From Reticulomyxa filosa (Eukaryota; Foraminifera; Reticulomyxidae): a stretch of DNA of 22,264 bases. The notes beneath the pieces were generated by a model that saw only the letters and a program-made list of their open reading frames with translations, made no database searches and had not been told where the DNA came from. Made by a program: the position numbers and the translations under genes. Position 1 is the stretch's first letter; every line of letters starts with the position of its first letter. The stretch covers positions 1-22,264 of the forward strand of contig ASPP01022423.1 in assembly GCA_000512085.1 (NCBI GenBank), read 5' to 3'. This document shows, piece by piece, positions 9,174 to 19,567 of this stretch.

Positions 9174-9640
9174 TGATCGAGATATTTTGAAGGTTAGAAA
9201 TTATCAAGCCCCTTTTAGAAACTCGGTCGTTTCCTTTTAACATCATGAAATGGACACCAAAGCCTTAGTTTCTTTTTTTATTAAAGTTCAAAAATAGCTT
9301 AAACTTTTTATTTTACATCTTTTTCTTTCAAAAGTTAAATGTAAGCGTGTGCCGTTTTTGTTATAAATAGTTCTTGGAATTTAGAAGGACTCTAAAAGAA
9401 AATCAATAAGATAAGAGTAAGTCCTTATGTTGACAATATTTAATAAAATGTTTTTAGTAAAATGCAAGAAACTTAACAAGAATAATTGAGTTTTTTATTG
9501 CATCATAAACTTGGATTGCCTCTTAGTATTTCATAAGTAGGTTTATTATATACCTTGCATATAACCGGCCAAAAGTAAAGAATGCGTATGTAAGGATAAG
9601 AATTATACCTTTTTTTCCTACAAAATACACAATTTTAAAA
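9174..9640. promoter_or_regulatory. Shared upstream region of two divergent genes
   Basis: 467 bases separate the ATGs of the G-alpha gene (minus) and the EF-hand/WD40 gene (plus), so promoters for both should lie here. A TATAAATA is present at 9362-9369 on the plus strand. It is not at a fixed distance from either start, and in such AT-rich DNA it may be chance. No other element could be assigned. Confidence 0.45.
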
Positions 9641-12600
9641 ATGTATTTACATGAATCGAGAGTAATCAAAGGCCTGAGTGCTTCTCAAATGGCACAACTG
9701 GAAAAAAATTTTCGCAATGAAAATGAAAATGGTGACGGTTTGGATATTGATCAATTTGTGAAAGTATTTGAGAAAGTTTTGTTTTCAAATGAAGCTAAGA
9801 ACTCAAACGAGGGATCAGACAACGCAAAAACAATGTTGAATGATGAAAGGGAACGATACTTACGGCACTTATTTATGAAAATTGATGCAAATTCTGATGG
9901 GAATGTAGACTGGGAAGAATTCACAAATTTTTTATTATCTCAAAGCCAAGGAACGAAAAACACAATGACGAGCAAGTAAGAAACAGTACACATCAAAAAT
10001 AAATAAATGTCCTAAAAACATTGCAAAATGTCCATCATTTTATCAAGTGCTAAAGAGCAAAGAAATTTGGTTTTTTTGTTATTTTCCCTCCAATTTGGAA
10101 CAATATGTCTTACTGAATAAAAAATACGTACAGCTCAATGACGTGTTTATTTGCAGTGCGATGAACTCCCACAATCCAGATTGGGACAGTTTTAATCACC
10201 ATGAGTCACCTATTACGCGCATTCTTCGTCTTCCACATTTGCCAAAATTTTTAACAAGTAGCCGAGACGGACTAATCAAGATTTGGGATGCAAACACTTT
10301 GCAATTGAGACGGACCATATTAAATTCTCCTCACTCTTGGGTTGTTGATATGGCTTATCTTCCGTTGTCCCGTCGACTGGCAACTGTTTCAGTCAACTCC
10401 ATGTGTGGATGTATTTTTAGCGTAGTGTGTCTTTGCCTATCATTCATTTTTTATTCTTCAACATATGTTTTACAATGATCAATCTGAGATTATTCATTTT
10501 TTTGTTAGAAATAAAAAAAGTTTTCTTTTGGGCCCTGGACACAAACCACTCACAAACAGTGTAAACTTTTATGATACCAATGGATGGAAACTTACCTCTC
10601 AAATAAGCAATAATCCATACATTCCCGAAGACAGATCAAGAAGGCTGGATTGTAAATTTCCAAAAGAAGAAAACAAATGGTTAATCTCGTCAGAGCCGGT
10701 TTGCTTGAACGTGAGCACATTCAACAATGGCGATAATAGAAATGATGGAATTGACAATATAAATAGTAGAAGAGAAAATATGTTGAACGATAAAGAATTA
10801 CTTACTATTGGAACGCAATCGGGCAAAGGATTCTTATACATTTTTTCTCCCGATTGGCATTTATGCTCTGGTGACCAAAGCGTTGCTCCCAACCAAGTTG
10901 GTGAAAAAAAAGCATTTAACATAATAAGTTTGGATAATATTTTGTCCTTTTTAATATGAATAGGTTGCTGTTAAAGATAAGTTTAAAGTGTGGGGGTACG
11001 AACAACTGATGACAATTAACAAAACTCTTCCAAAAGGTTTTAACAACGATAGTCTAACCATAAGTAGTGATAGTGGAAGTAGCGGTAATGGAAGTTTCGG
11101 AACTCGAATGAATGACAATATCAAGCCAATGTTGGTTTGTTCTCATATTCGTCCTTGTCGTCTCAACGTCACCCCAATTGTATTAGATATTCATACTGAC
11201 TGGATAACACAAGCGCAATATATCCCCGATTTGTTATCATTGGCTACAAGTTCTTTAGATGGAGAAATTCGTTTCACTGATATTGAAAAGCGCAAAAAAA
11301 GCAAAGTTTACACTGGGCATTCACACGGAGTGTATGCATTTGCATATTCTGCCGAAAACAAGTTCATAGCCAGTTGTGGCGTGGAAAGAAAAATGTTAAA
11401 GCTTAATTTAATTGTTTATTCTATTGTGCAAGGAGGAAAATATAACAAACAAATGACAACAATAATTGATGGAAGCAAACAAAAAACAAAAAAAGACAAA
11501 TCTTTGATCCTTATCGTTGCAATCGATTGAACATGCTAGTCGGTCATAATAACAGTGTATCACACATCCTAGTAAACGACAGCAAAAAGCAGATAATATC
11601 ATTGTCATATGATAGATAATTAAAGTATGGGACACAAGAACTCTAAAATGCCTACAAACAATAACAACCGAATCAGGAGACTTCCAACCTGAAGATAAAA
11701 TCACAGCTATGATGTTTGATAACATCAATAAACAATTACTCACTGCATCAAATAAATTACAACTGTGGCCACTCAAAATTACTGCTCGCAAAGTTGGCTC
11801 TATTTTTTCTGAGTGCAGTGTGTTGTTTGGGAGTACGTAAAACAACATTTTTACTCCTATTTTTACTCCTTTCCATCTCCTCGCCTCTTTTGCTATCTCA
11901 CTTCTGTTGTGGCTTTTTTCCCCATCAAATCAGAAAGTTCAGAGTCATGAACATCCCATTAGTGCTGCGTTATTTAATTCCAATTTTAAGCAAGTCGTGT
12001 CGACGGACTACAATGGCAATATCAAGGTGTGGGATATGAAGTCATCTGCATGTGTTTGCCAGTATTCGCATGTTATTATTATTTGTTTGTTTGTTCTGTT
12101 TTCTGAGTATTACGTCGCAATTGTTAAATTCTTCCAAAAAAAATTTTTGGAAAAAAAAAAAAAAAAAAGAAATTCTGCAAAAAATGGATCACAAAATCAC
12201 CGCCATGACAATTGATACGAGCCAACGACGTATGTTCACTGGAACAGACAAAGGGGTGATAAAAGGTTGGAATTTTAGCAGCGGACAGACACTGTGTGAT
12301 TTGAAAGATAGTAATGAACACAACTACGCACACTGGAAAAACATTGATATCGACGAAGATTGTCAAAGCTCTTTGATTCGAGGGGCCGAAGTTCGAGGCA
12401 TTGTATGTGTGATGGAAGCAGCTTCGTGGACATGTGCTCAAGTAGAACACTGGTTGGAGTCATTTCGAGACAAACACACAAGATATATTGGTAAGAAACT
12501 TGTTGAACAAGGTGTTGATGGAAGCGAGCTGCTGCAGCTGACACATGAACAACTTGCGAATAAGTACAATATTGATAATGCCATTGATCGCAGGAAAATT

Positions 12601-14223
12601 TTGCAAGCAGTCCAAACTTTATTTGTTATTATTATTTCTTTTTTTTTTTTTTTTTTTTTTTTAATTGAATTCTGCCAGAAATCTTTAAACATTAGAACAA
12701 CATACGTATACATTTTTTTTTTTTTGTGCAAATAAAGAAATCGCAAATAATATCGCCTCATTATGTAGTCAGCGTGGGTTGGGACAATAAAGTGCGGATA
12801 TGGGAGGACAAGTCCAACAAGACAGTGCAACATGCAATAACCGTGTTGCCGAACCAAAGTGAACAAAGTGATAGCAATCAAATTGAAATTACATGTTTGT
12901 GTTACTGTCCTCCTTCATCTATTGTGACAGGGGGATTTGACGGTTCCATTGTGCAGTGGAACCTATTATCGGGACACTTGATCAAAAAGTACACTTGCGA
13001 ATATTTTGAAAATCATATACAAGATTCTACGTGTACGTGCGTGTTGTTTTTGAAAACGTATACAATTGCAGTGAGTGGACACGTAGATGGGTCCATGGTA
13101 TTTTGGCATATCATAGCTACTACTAAAGATATAACTCATTTGCAAACAAGTGACCAAAATACTACCACCTTACCTTCTAGCAACAGCTTTGCAATAAAGA
13201 CGAGATATTATCGTCGTGCAACTTCTCATCAAAAGTATGGTGGTATCACCGCCATGACGTGTGATGCAAAAAATACTGTTGTCATAACTGGTGACACCAT
13301 GGGTTTTCTCCAAATTTTTACATTGAATTTGCGATCACTCACGAGTACCGAAGTACAAGATATTTACGCACTGACACCCCGATTGTGGGTATGGAGAGCA
13401 CACCAGCACACCATATCCGCGTTCTGATTGTCTTCTCTTTTTTGTATGCGTACTTTTCTTATCTCTTTTTGTTGCAACACCCAATCATTTATTTAGAATA
13501 GACTACTTTAATGGTAGTAATCTCATTTTAACCGGTGGACATGACAATTGCTTGTTTTTGTGGACTTCTGATGGCACTCTCATCGGGTATTGCTCAGCAC
13601 ACAGACACTTTCATTTCAAAACATAATTGCTACATAAAGTGACAACGTAATTTCAATTGACTTTAATAATAACAATAACAAACAAACAAACAAACAAAAA
13701 GAATGTTTGGACAAATACAAGTGAATGCCAACAACGACTCCGTCCCAATGTTGTGGTCATTGGACAATCCTTCAACATTTTCTGGAGAAAAAACAATAAT
13801 GGTACACTATTTTAACTCTTTCATTTTTTTTGACTGCTAAGCTTTAATTTCTTGTTGAATCAAAACAAAGGCAGCAGAGATACCAGATGTCGATACCAAC
13901 ACAGAAAAATCAGATTTTGAGACATTAAAAGTTTCCACCACAAATGAAAACAGCGAAAAAAGAAACCAAGCTGCTGTCTTGGAAAAAAAACTCTTGAAAA
14001 TACCGCAACAAAGCGGATCAGCTTTGCAGGACTTCGTATTGCAGAAACTCATGCTTGAAAAATACAACACACAAATTTACAAAAAGCGGAAAGTATGTAC
14101 TTAAAAACGTAATCATTTTATACATAAGATAGCTGTCTTGTTTTTTGCTAACAACAGTCAGTCCCTACTCAGAAAATGTTAAAAACACATGATTTGGAAT
14201 CCATTCCTGATCTTTATTCTTGA
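9641..14223 (+). CDS. EF-hand / WD40 propeller protein with nested SAM domain
   Basis: A protein of about 1,140 residues like metazoan WDR49/WDR64-type EF-hand WD40 proteins. Exons: 9641-9975, 10157-10402, 10560-10896, 10964-11394, 11496-11819, 11934-12071, 12170-12624, 12738-13420, 13497-13586, 13702-13801, 13871-14092, 14158-14223 (TGA). Most joins are fixed by phase and by restoring WD blades, for example SVNS|IVNFYD at 10402/10560 and HTISA|IDYF at 13420/13497. Residues 1-110 hold a degenerate EF-hand and a canonical one (DANSDGNVDWEEF, about 9883-9921). WD repeats include IKIWD, VNFYD, IFDPY, IIKVWD, IKVWD, VRIWED, VQWN and FLWT. A SAM domain lies within one blade (12415-12620). The C-terminal 130 residues are charged and not recognised. 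Two breaks remain: near 11616, and at the junction 12071/12170; each needs one extra base. Probably a calcium-responsive scaffold. Because twelve exons are otherwise intact, consensus error is likelier than a pseudogene. Confidence 0.9.
11611..11620 (+). other. One-base frame break inside a WD40 blade
   Basis: Before this point the frame reads ..QIISLSYDR and then stops at TAA (11617-11619). Re-reading the A at 11616 gives SYDRIIKVWD, a WD strand of exactly the normal length, and the new frame stays open to the next intron at 11820. No GT-AG pair can explain the change. It is a missing base in the sequence, a true mutation, or a -1 shift at the stop. Confidence 0.85.
12151..12168 (+). repeat. 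A18 tract at a proposed 3' splice site
   Basis: Eighteen A's lead directly into the AG at 12168-12169, the only usable acceptor for the intron starting at about 12072. With donor CAT/gttatt the frame is off by one base. A missing A in the A6 run at 12179-12184 would restore it. Confidence 0.7.
12415..12624 (+). other. SAM domain inserted in a WD40 blade
   Basis: About 70 residues with SAM landmarks: SWTCAQVEHWLES, a middle GxELLQLTHEQL, and RRKILQAVQTLF at the end. It follows strand VRGIVCV and precedes PHYVVSVGWDNKVRIWED, which together form one blade in related proteins. Its 3' edge coincides with the intron 12625-12737. Confidence 0.85.
12639..12662 (+). repeat. T24 tract inside intron
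   Basis: Twenty-four T's within intron 12625-12737, too far from the acceptor to be a normal polypyrimidine tract. Length is likely to be imprecise in any assembly. Confidence 0.85.
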
Positions 14224-14272
14224 AAACTATGACCTATGAGAACATAATTAAATTTAAGCTACTTTTTATTTC

Positions 14273-14278
14273 AATAAA
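14273..14278 (+). promoter_or_regulatory. Possible polyadenylation signal of WD40 gene
   Basis: AATAAA lies 50 bases after the TGA at 14221-14223, a normal distance for a short 3' UTR. In AT-rich DNA chance occurrences are frequent. Confidence 0.4.
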
Positions 14279-14394
14279 ATGTGAAACTGTTGGAAGAAAA
14301 TGTTTGATATTTACAAGTTTAAGTATAATCGAGTGTATGTAAAACAAAAACAAATAAAACAAGTCGGTTATGTAACTAAAAAGATTTAGGAAAA

Positions 14395-14431
14395 AAGAGC
14401 GTCTGTGGACGGTATTTTCCACGAAGCTCTT
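14395..14431 (+). other. Two-step stem-loop in spacer
   Basis: aagagc (14395-14400) pairs with gctctt (14426-14431), and gtgga (14405-14409) with tccac (14418-14422). A small internal loop (gtct/gaa) separates the stems and the terminal loop is cggtattt. That is eleven perfect pairs, five to six of them G-C, in an AT-rich spacer. The function is unknown. Confidence 0.55.
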
Positions 14432-14699
14432 ACTTACAATTTTTTTGCACAACATACTCACTTTTCAATTTTTTTAAAATTTTTGTTGGTTTTCAAATCT
14501 AATTTCTAGCCAATGCAATCTATCACATGTTAGTGCTATCGTGCTGTTTTTGATTAATGACAGCAATTTCTTCTGTTTTTTTCTCTTTCTGCATTTTGGT
14601 ATAATGCACACTATACTCAGTACATCATCAAAATATGAAAAGAATTTTTAAAAGGGCTCGAATGTAGTAACTCGTTCTAAATAACTGACATAAATACCA

Positions 14700-16086
14700 A
14701 TGGGAAATGCCGAGCAGAAGAACGGATCAGTTGCGCCTAGCGAAATTGAGAAATGCATCGACGCCTTTAAAGATTCGTTTCAACATGTGACCCATCAAGA
14801 CATGATAGACTTAACAGTCCCACAGTCGTTTGAATTTTCGCTTCCTTCGTATATTTCTTACGCTAAGTATGCTTTATCGAAGGATGAACATTTGGCCCAA
14901 ATGCGTGCCAAAATAGTTCCAATTCGATTGAAAGAGGATGTATTTTGGACCAAATATTTTTACAAGCTCCAGGAGTTCAAAAACCAAGCCCAAAAAGCGA
15001 CATCCCCAAAGCCTGCAGAAGTGAAAAAGAAAAAATCATCGGTATGAAGTGAAAGAAGGAAAAAAAAAAGGGAGAAAATATAAAATTTTTAAAAAAATTT
15101 AGAAAAAAGAAGAATCTGAATCCGAATTAAAGTCGAACGAAAAGAGAGACGATATATTTGAATTGGTGTTGCAAAAACCAAGTGTATGGTTGTATCAAAT
15201 CCCTGCAAAATTATGGAAAGGAAGAAACAACAAAGCAGAGGAGTGGAACATATTAAATCCATTGTGGTGTGGACGCATGCGCATCATCGCGTATGAAAAA
15301 GGGATGAAATTGAAAATTCAATTTTTGGAACCAAGCGGGACCATATATTTGGAAAGTGTCGAAATTCCACTGGACAAGATCGACGATACAGATAATCCAA
15401 TGCATCATTACTTTGATGCCTATGGCGTTGCCGACAGCAGTCGATATTTCGTCATATGGGTTGAGACCCCAGGACCAAAGAAGGTGCGTGTACCCTTTGG
15501 CTTTGGCATGCGCGAAAGACAGGATGCGTTTGATATACGGTAAAGCAGATAAAATCAAACAAAAAATTGCGTGTACAATATATATACATATATAATATAT
15601 ATGTATATATGTGTATATTTTTTTTTCTTTGGAAACAACAAATAAAAACAAAAAAGTCAATTTTTATAATGCATAATTTGTGGCTGGTCAAGTGCGTGCA
15701 TAAATGATCAAATGAGAGTCGTGCAGCGACAAAAAGAACTTAACATCAAAGGGGAAGACATTGACAGCGGTGAAAGTGATGATGACAACGACGGTGACAA
15801 CAACAAGAAAAAGACGGAAGAGAACAACACAAGTACCGGCGTGTTCAATTTAAAAGACAACGAATTGATTCGAATTGGATCACATCTTTCTGGAACTCAG
15901 CAAATGGCAGCTGAAGTTGTGTCCAATGTAAATGAGCAAAACACTGGAAACGATGTGTCTTGGAGGGCTTTGCTCCTGTCTCCTCCTCCTTCTTCTGATC
16001 CTCAAAGTGACCGCCACACTCCTCCCAAACCCGAATCACCCCCTCCACCCGCAAACGAGGAATGGGGAGATTTCTCTGGAGGTTAA
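14700..16086 (+). CDS. BSD domain-NECAP (PHear) fusion protein
   Basis: A 390-residue protein from three exons: 14700-15041, 15103-15539, 15693-16086. Introns of 61 and 153 bp join in phase (gtatga..tttag; gtaaag..tcaag). Residues about 45-92 form a BSD domain with the FW and YFY marks (KEDVFWTKYFYKL). A Lys/Glu-rich linker leads to a PHear domain at about 131-275, the hallmark of NECAP proteins: ELVLQKPSVWLYQIP, W-x-GRMRI, DSSRYFVI, PFGFGMRERQDAFDI. The acidic tail ends with a Pro-rich stretch and WGDFSGG; WxxF motifs bind the ear domains of AP-1/AP-2/GGA adaptors. NECAPs act in clathrin-coated vesicle formation and AP-2 regulation. BSD domains occur in TFIIH p62, DOS2-like and synapse-associated proteins, and their role here is not known. 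The intron 15540-15692 splits the last PHear helix (DIR|ACINDQM). Confidence 0.92.
15577..15622 (+). repeat. TATA-type dinucleotide tract in intron
   Basis: Alternating AT/GT steps (atatatacatatataatatatatgtatatatg) within intron 15540-15692, resembling the body of the intron at 1440-1582. Confidence 0.75.
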
Positions 16087-19000
16087 ATTTTTGCTTTTTC
16101 ACTTTGCTTAGTAAACTCAATGGAAACTTTTTATTTTACACACAAAAATTATGACCTTTTTTCTTTTTATATCTTTTCAATTCACAAAGCCATCAATCGT
16201 ATTCAAGTATGCAGTTTCCAAAAGCATCAACATGATCGATAATTTTTTATGTACAATCGCAAAAAAAAAAGACTTTCCAACATGCGCCACTATAAATATT
16301 TAAGAATACTTATACTTTTTTGTAAGTGTAGTTTAGAATTGTATTAGACTTCAATTTACCACACATTTATGACGCGTCACCATAAAAATAACATTTTTGT
16401 TGGATGAATTTTAAAATGAAAAGTAGTTGAGCTGCTAAATTTTGTTATCTTATTACCACTTCAAGATTCTTCAGATATAAACAACTAAGAAAATCCTTTT
16501 AAAAAGTAAAAACAAAATTGTCAAAGTTAGTACTCAACAAATAGTAAAACGAAAAACTTCGGAAATACTAGCAAGGTGCATATTAAACAAAATATATTGT
16601 AAATATATGCGACATTTGAAAGCTTGTTTCTACGAAATGGTTAGATATAACATAAACAATAAATGTACAGTTTATAAAAGTGATTCATTATTCAAATTTT
16701 TTACTAGCGAAAATCCGCATGTTATTCTGGTGAATTCAACTATTGTAATGTTCTATATACAACACAATAATTTGCTGTAAGTACTTTTTAAGAACTGTTT
16801 TAAAAAAAATTTAAAATGCGAAATTTCGTATTAAAAAAAAATCTTGCATAAAAAAAACTTATATTTACATTTGCATTGCTCCAAATCGCAAACGCAATAC
16901 CAAACGCAATCTATTTCATTTTGGATATAGTAGTCTCTCAATGTAAAAAAGTTTTCCATTGTTTGCTTGTAAACATAAGACATTGATGCTATGTACTGAA
17001 TTTATCAAATGTAGTTTTTTTCCAATAAATCTTCACAAAACTGCTTTTTTGTTAGTTTTTTCTCAATAAATTAAAAAATAATAAACAAATAAAGAGTTTG
17101 GATAAAAAGTGCTTCATTATTTGCAAGTCGTCACTACATACTTGCAACATCAAATATGATATAATTTCTTTTTAGATGTTACAGTCGCTCAAAGTACGAT
17201 AGTCATCACATTTTTTTTGTGCATTGCTATATTGCTGATAACAAAAAAAAAACACAGACTACATTATAGTTCGAATATTTTCATTTGTCTTTTGACAACA
17301 ACATTCTGAGTCCAATAAAACAAGAAGTGTTTGTTGGATTTGCCATGATAATCCACAAAATAATACTGGTTACTCTTTTTTTTTTTGCAATATGAAAGGC
17401 AGACTGTGTTCCTATCTATTTGCAAATATTATTGTTTTTTGATCATCGTTTCATCCATTTTCTCATCAAAAAATCATAAGAACTAAAATCTTTGCTCCTT
17501 GCCTATCATTTCGGACATTAGGAAAAAAAAGACTGACAAACTTCTCTTATGTTACCACAACAGAAACTGACGTCAATTTTTAACAAATAACAAACAAAAG
17601 AGCAAAATTTTACCTAGAGCCACAAAACAAGTCTTTGTAGTTTGTCACCAAAAGACAAAAAAACTGAACCACTCCCTTGTAACCATATAATTTTAATTGA
17701 TTTCATAAAATAATCCATAATAACAAATTCAACAAATTAATAAACAATAATACATTTTTTAATTGAAAACGCTACAATAAAATTATGATGAATTGAAGAG
17801 TTTCTTAAAAAGGGTCTAGTTCCAGTTTTTTTTTTCCACCATTTGGCATCATTGAGTTCGTTCCTTCAAATTAAAGATTAGGAAAAAAAAAAAGTTATTC
17901 CAGTATTGCCGACGAAAGACTCTGTATAAAACTAACTTCAAACATTCAAAAGCACTATCATGACTGTTTTTTAAAAAAAAAAAGAAATCAATACGAAAAT
18001 GGCTTCTTATCATCAATTTTTTGATCAAAGCAAATAATTCAATGAACATACGACTGTACCTATCATATGACAGATTTTTATTGGAAGTATGTTGAACAAA
18101 TTTAGCATATTATGTACTTTACGTAGTTTAACAAAAAATGGTAAAGTAACTCAAATCGAAAGAAGTCTTATTTCATTTCTTCATCAAGAAAGACATGATA
18201 AACCAGACAGACTTCAAAAATAAATCTCATTTTTTTAATGAAAAAAAAACAAACTCATGCATTCCTCTATCAAATCTCCTTAGAACTCTTGATAGAATCA
18301 AAGGAGAATGCCAAAGATAGACATTTCCTTGTTATACACAGCAATAGAAATAAATATAAGAAGATATATTTGTGATTGTTAAACAATCATTTAATTTCTT
18401 GATGTCAAATATGATTGCCGTTGTTCAGTGGGAACATATTCATTGTCATGAATTTTTTCTTTCAAGTTTTGATCAAATTTTAATGTAACGCTTTCGTAAA
18501 GATGTTCAAAAATAAGTTTACACATTCAAGTAAAAAAAACGAAACATACATCACTATTCGTCTTTTTTTTAATGAACTTAATTTACTGAAAACAATAATT
18601 GTTCCAAGATGATGCTCGGATGTAAAAAACATATTATTTTCTTTTATTGTTCGTTATCAACAGAATATACAATTTATTTGATTTTCTTCTTTCTATTTTT
18701 CGCTTGTTTGCAATATCTCTTTCGATTTCTTCATATCATATACCAAATATATTACATAATTTTATTATTGTTTGATATTATCATCCAAATGCTTTGTATG
18801 CTATGGATTTCATTCATTTTGTTCAACTCACTATGATCAATATCAACAATTGCATCTAGCTTTTCGTTTGAGTGTATTTGTAAAATTGAGACTTTGGACT
18901 GTCAGTGATACTATCATTATATTCCTTGATTAATAATCCACGTTCAATCTTCACAAAATTTTATTGTCTTTATATTAGTAGTTAAACTAGCCGCAGTCCA

Positions 19001-19567
19001 TGCACATCGTAGATAATTTTCGATACTTTATACTTGTTATCCTTAAATAGTCTTCTAATTCTTTTATATCGAGTATTTTCATTCAGTTGCTATTGTAATG
19101 AACATTTTTATCTATTTGTAGCTTTTTAATTTGTTAAATTCAGTCGTTCTTAATGCGCGCATTTTAAGTCGAAAAAGTTTGTATTTTGTTTTGAAAATTA
19201 AACCAGATAGCAACGCAATCGATTGTTAAACAAAGCCAAAACGACACAAATGTATTCTTTCTATTGTTTTGATGTGTTTCTTATAGATTTTGAATAGCTA
19301 AATTGAAGAAAAAAAGTTATCAGTTGCGATTTTATACAATTTACAAAATTTGTGTCTTATGTACAGAAAATTTTAACATACAAACTAATCCAAAATGAGA
19401 TTCGTTTACTAGCTTTCGACTTACAAAAACGAATAATTTTAAAGTAGGAAGAATATGCCTCAATTAAATAAAGAAAAAATAAAACAAACAAAAAATAAAA
19501 AAACAGATTCACAAACAACAATATGAACAAAAATTAGCAAAAGAAATCTGTTTCTTTTCGAAAATGC
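16087..19567. other. 3.5-kb AT-rich region without recognisable genes
   Basis: All open frames here are short and translate to AT-driven residues (Phe, Ile, Lys, Asn, Leu). I found no tRNA B-box with a matching A-box, no rRNA-like patch, no tandem array and no mobile-element protein. It contains the 3' ends of the BSD-NECAP gene and of the kinesin gene, which converge on it. An unstructured intergenic region is the simplest reading; a fast-evolving gene with tiny exons or a noncoding RNA cannot be ruled out by eye. Confidence 0.55.

Larger units (their letters stand above)
14224..14699. other. Spacer between WD40 and BSD-NECAP genes
   Basis: The region holds the WD40 gene's 3' end, with an AATAAA at 14273-14278 fifty bases after the stop. 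It also contains a hairpin at 14395-14431 and the upstream region of the BSD-NECAP gene. No coding sequence is seen. Confidence 0.6.

Noticed and set aside
9362-9369. TATAAATA as a TATA box
   Set aside because: The distance to either start codon is not typical and AT-rich background makes chance matches common.
9641-14223. WD40 gene as a pseudogene
   Set aside because: Only one-base breaks are seen among twelve exons with intact domains and splice sites; missing bases in the consensus are more likely.
14700-14720. N-myristoylation of the BSD-NECAP protein (MGNAEQK)
   Set aside because: Residue 6 is Gln, not the Ser/Thr usually needed; in contrast the G-alpha MGACC start fits lipidation.
18609-18836. 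75-codon hydrophobic frame that could look like a membrane protein
   Set aside because: Phe/Ile/Leu content follows from T-rich DNA; no start context, no family resemblance, isolated in a gene-free block.
16087-19567. tRNA or other structured RNA genes
   Set aside because: No paired A-box and B-box, no GGTTCGANTCC-like block, and no strong stems noticed by eye.
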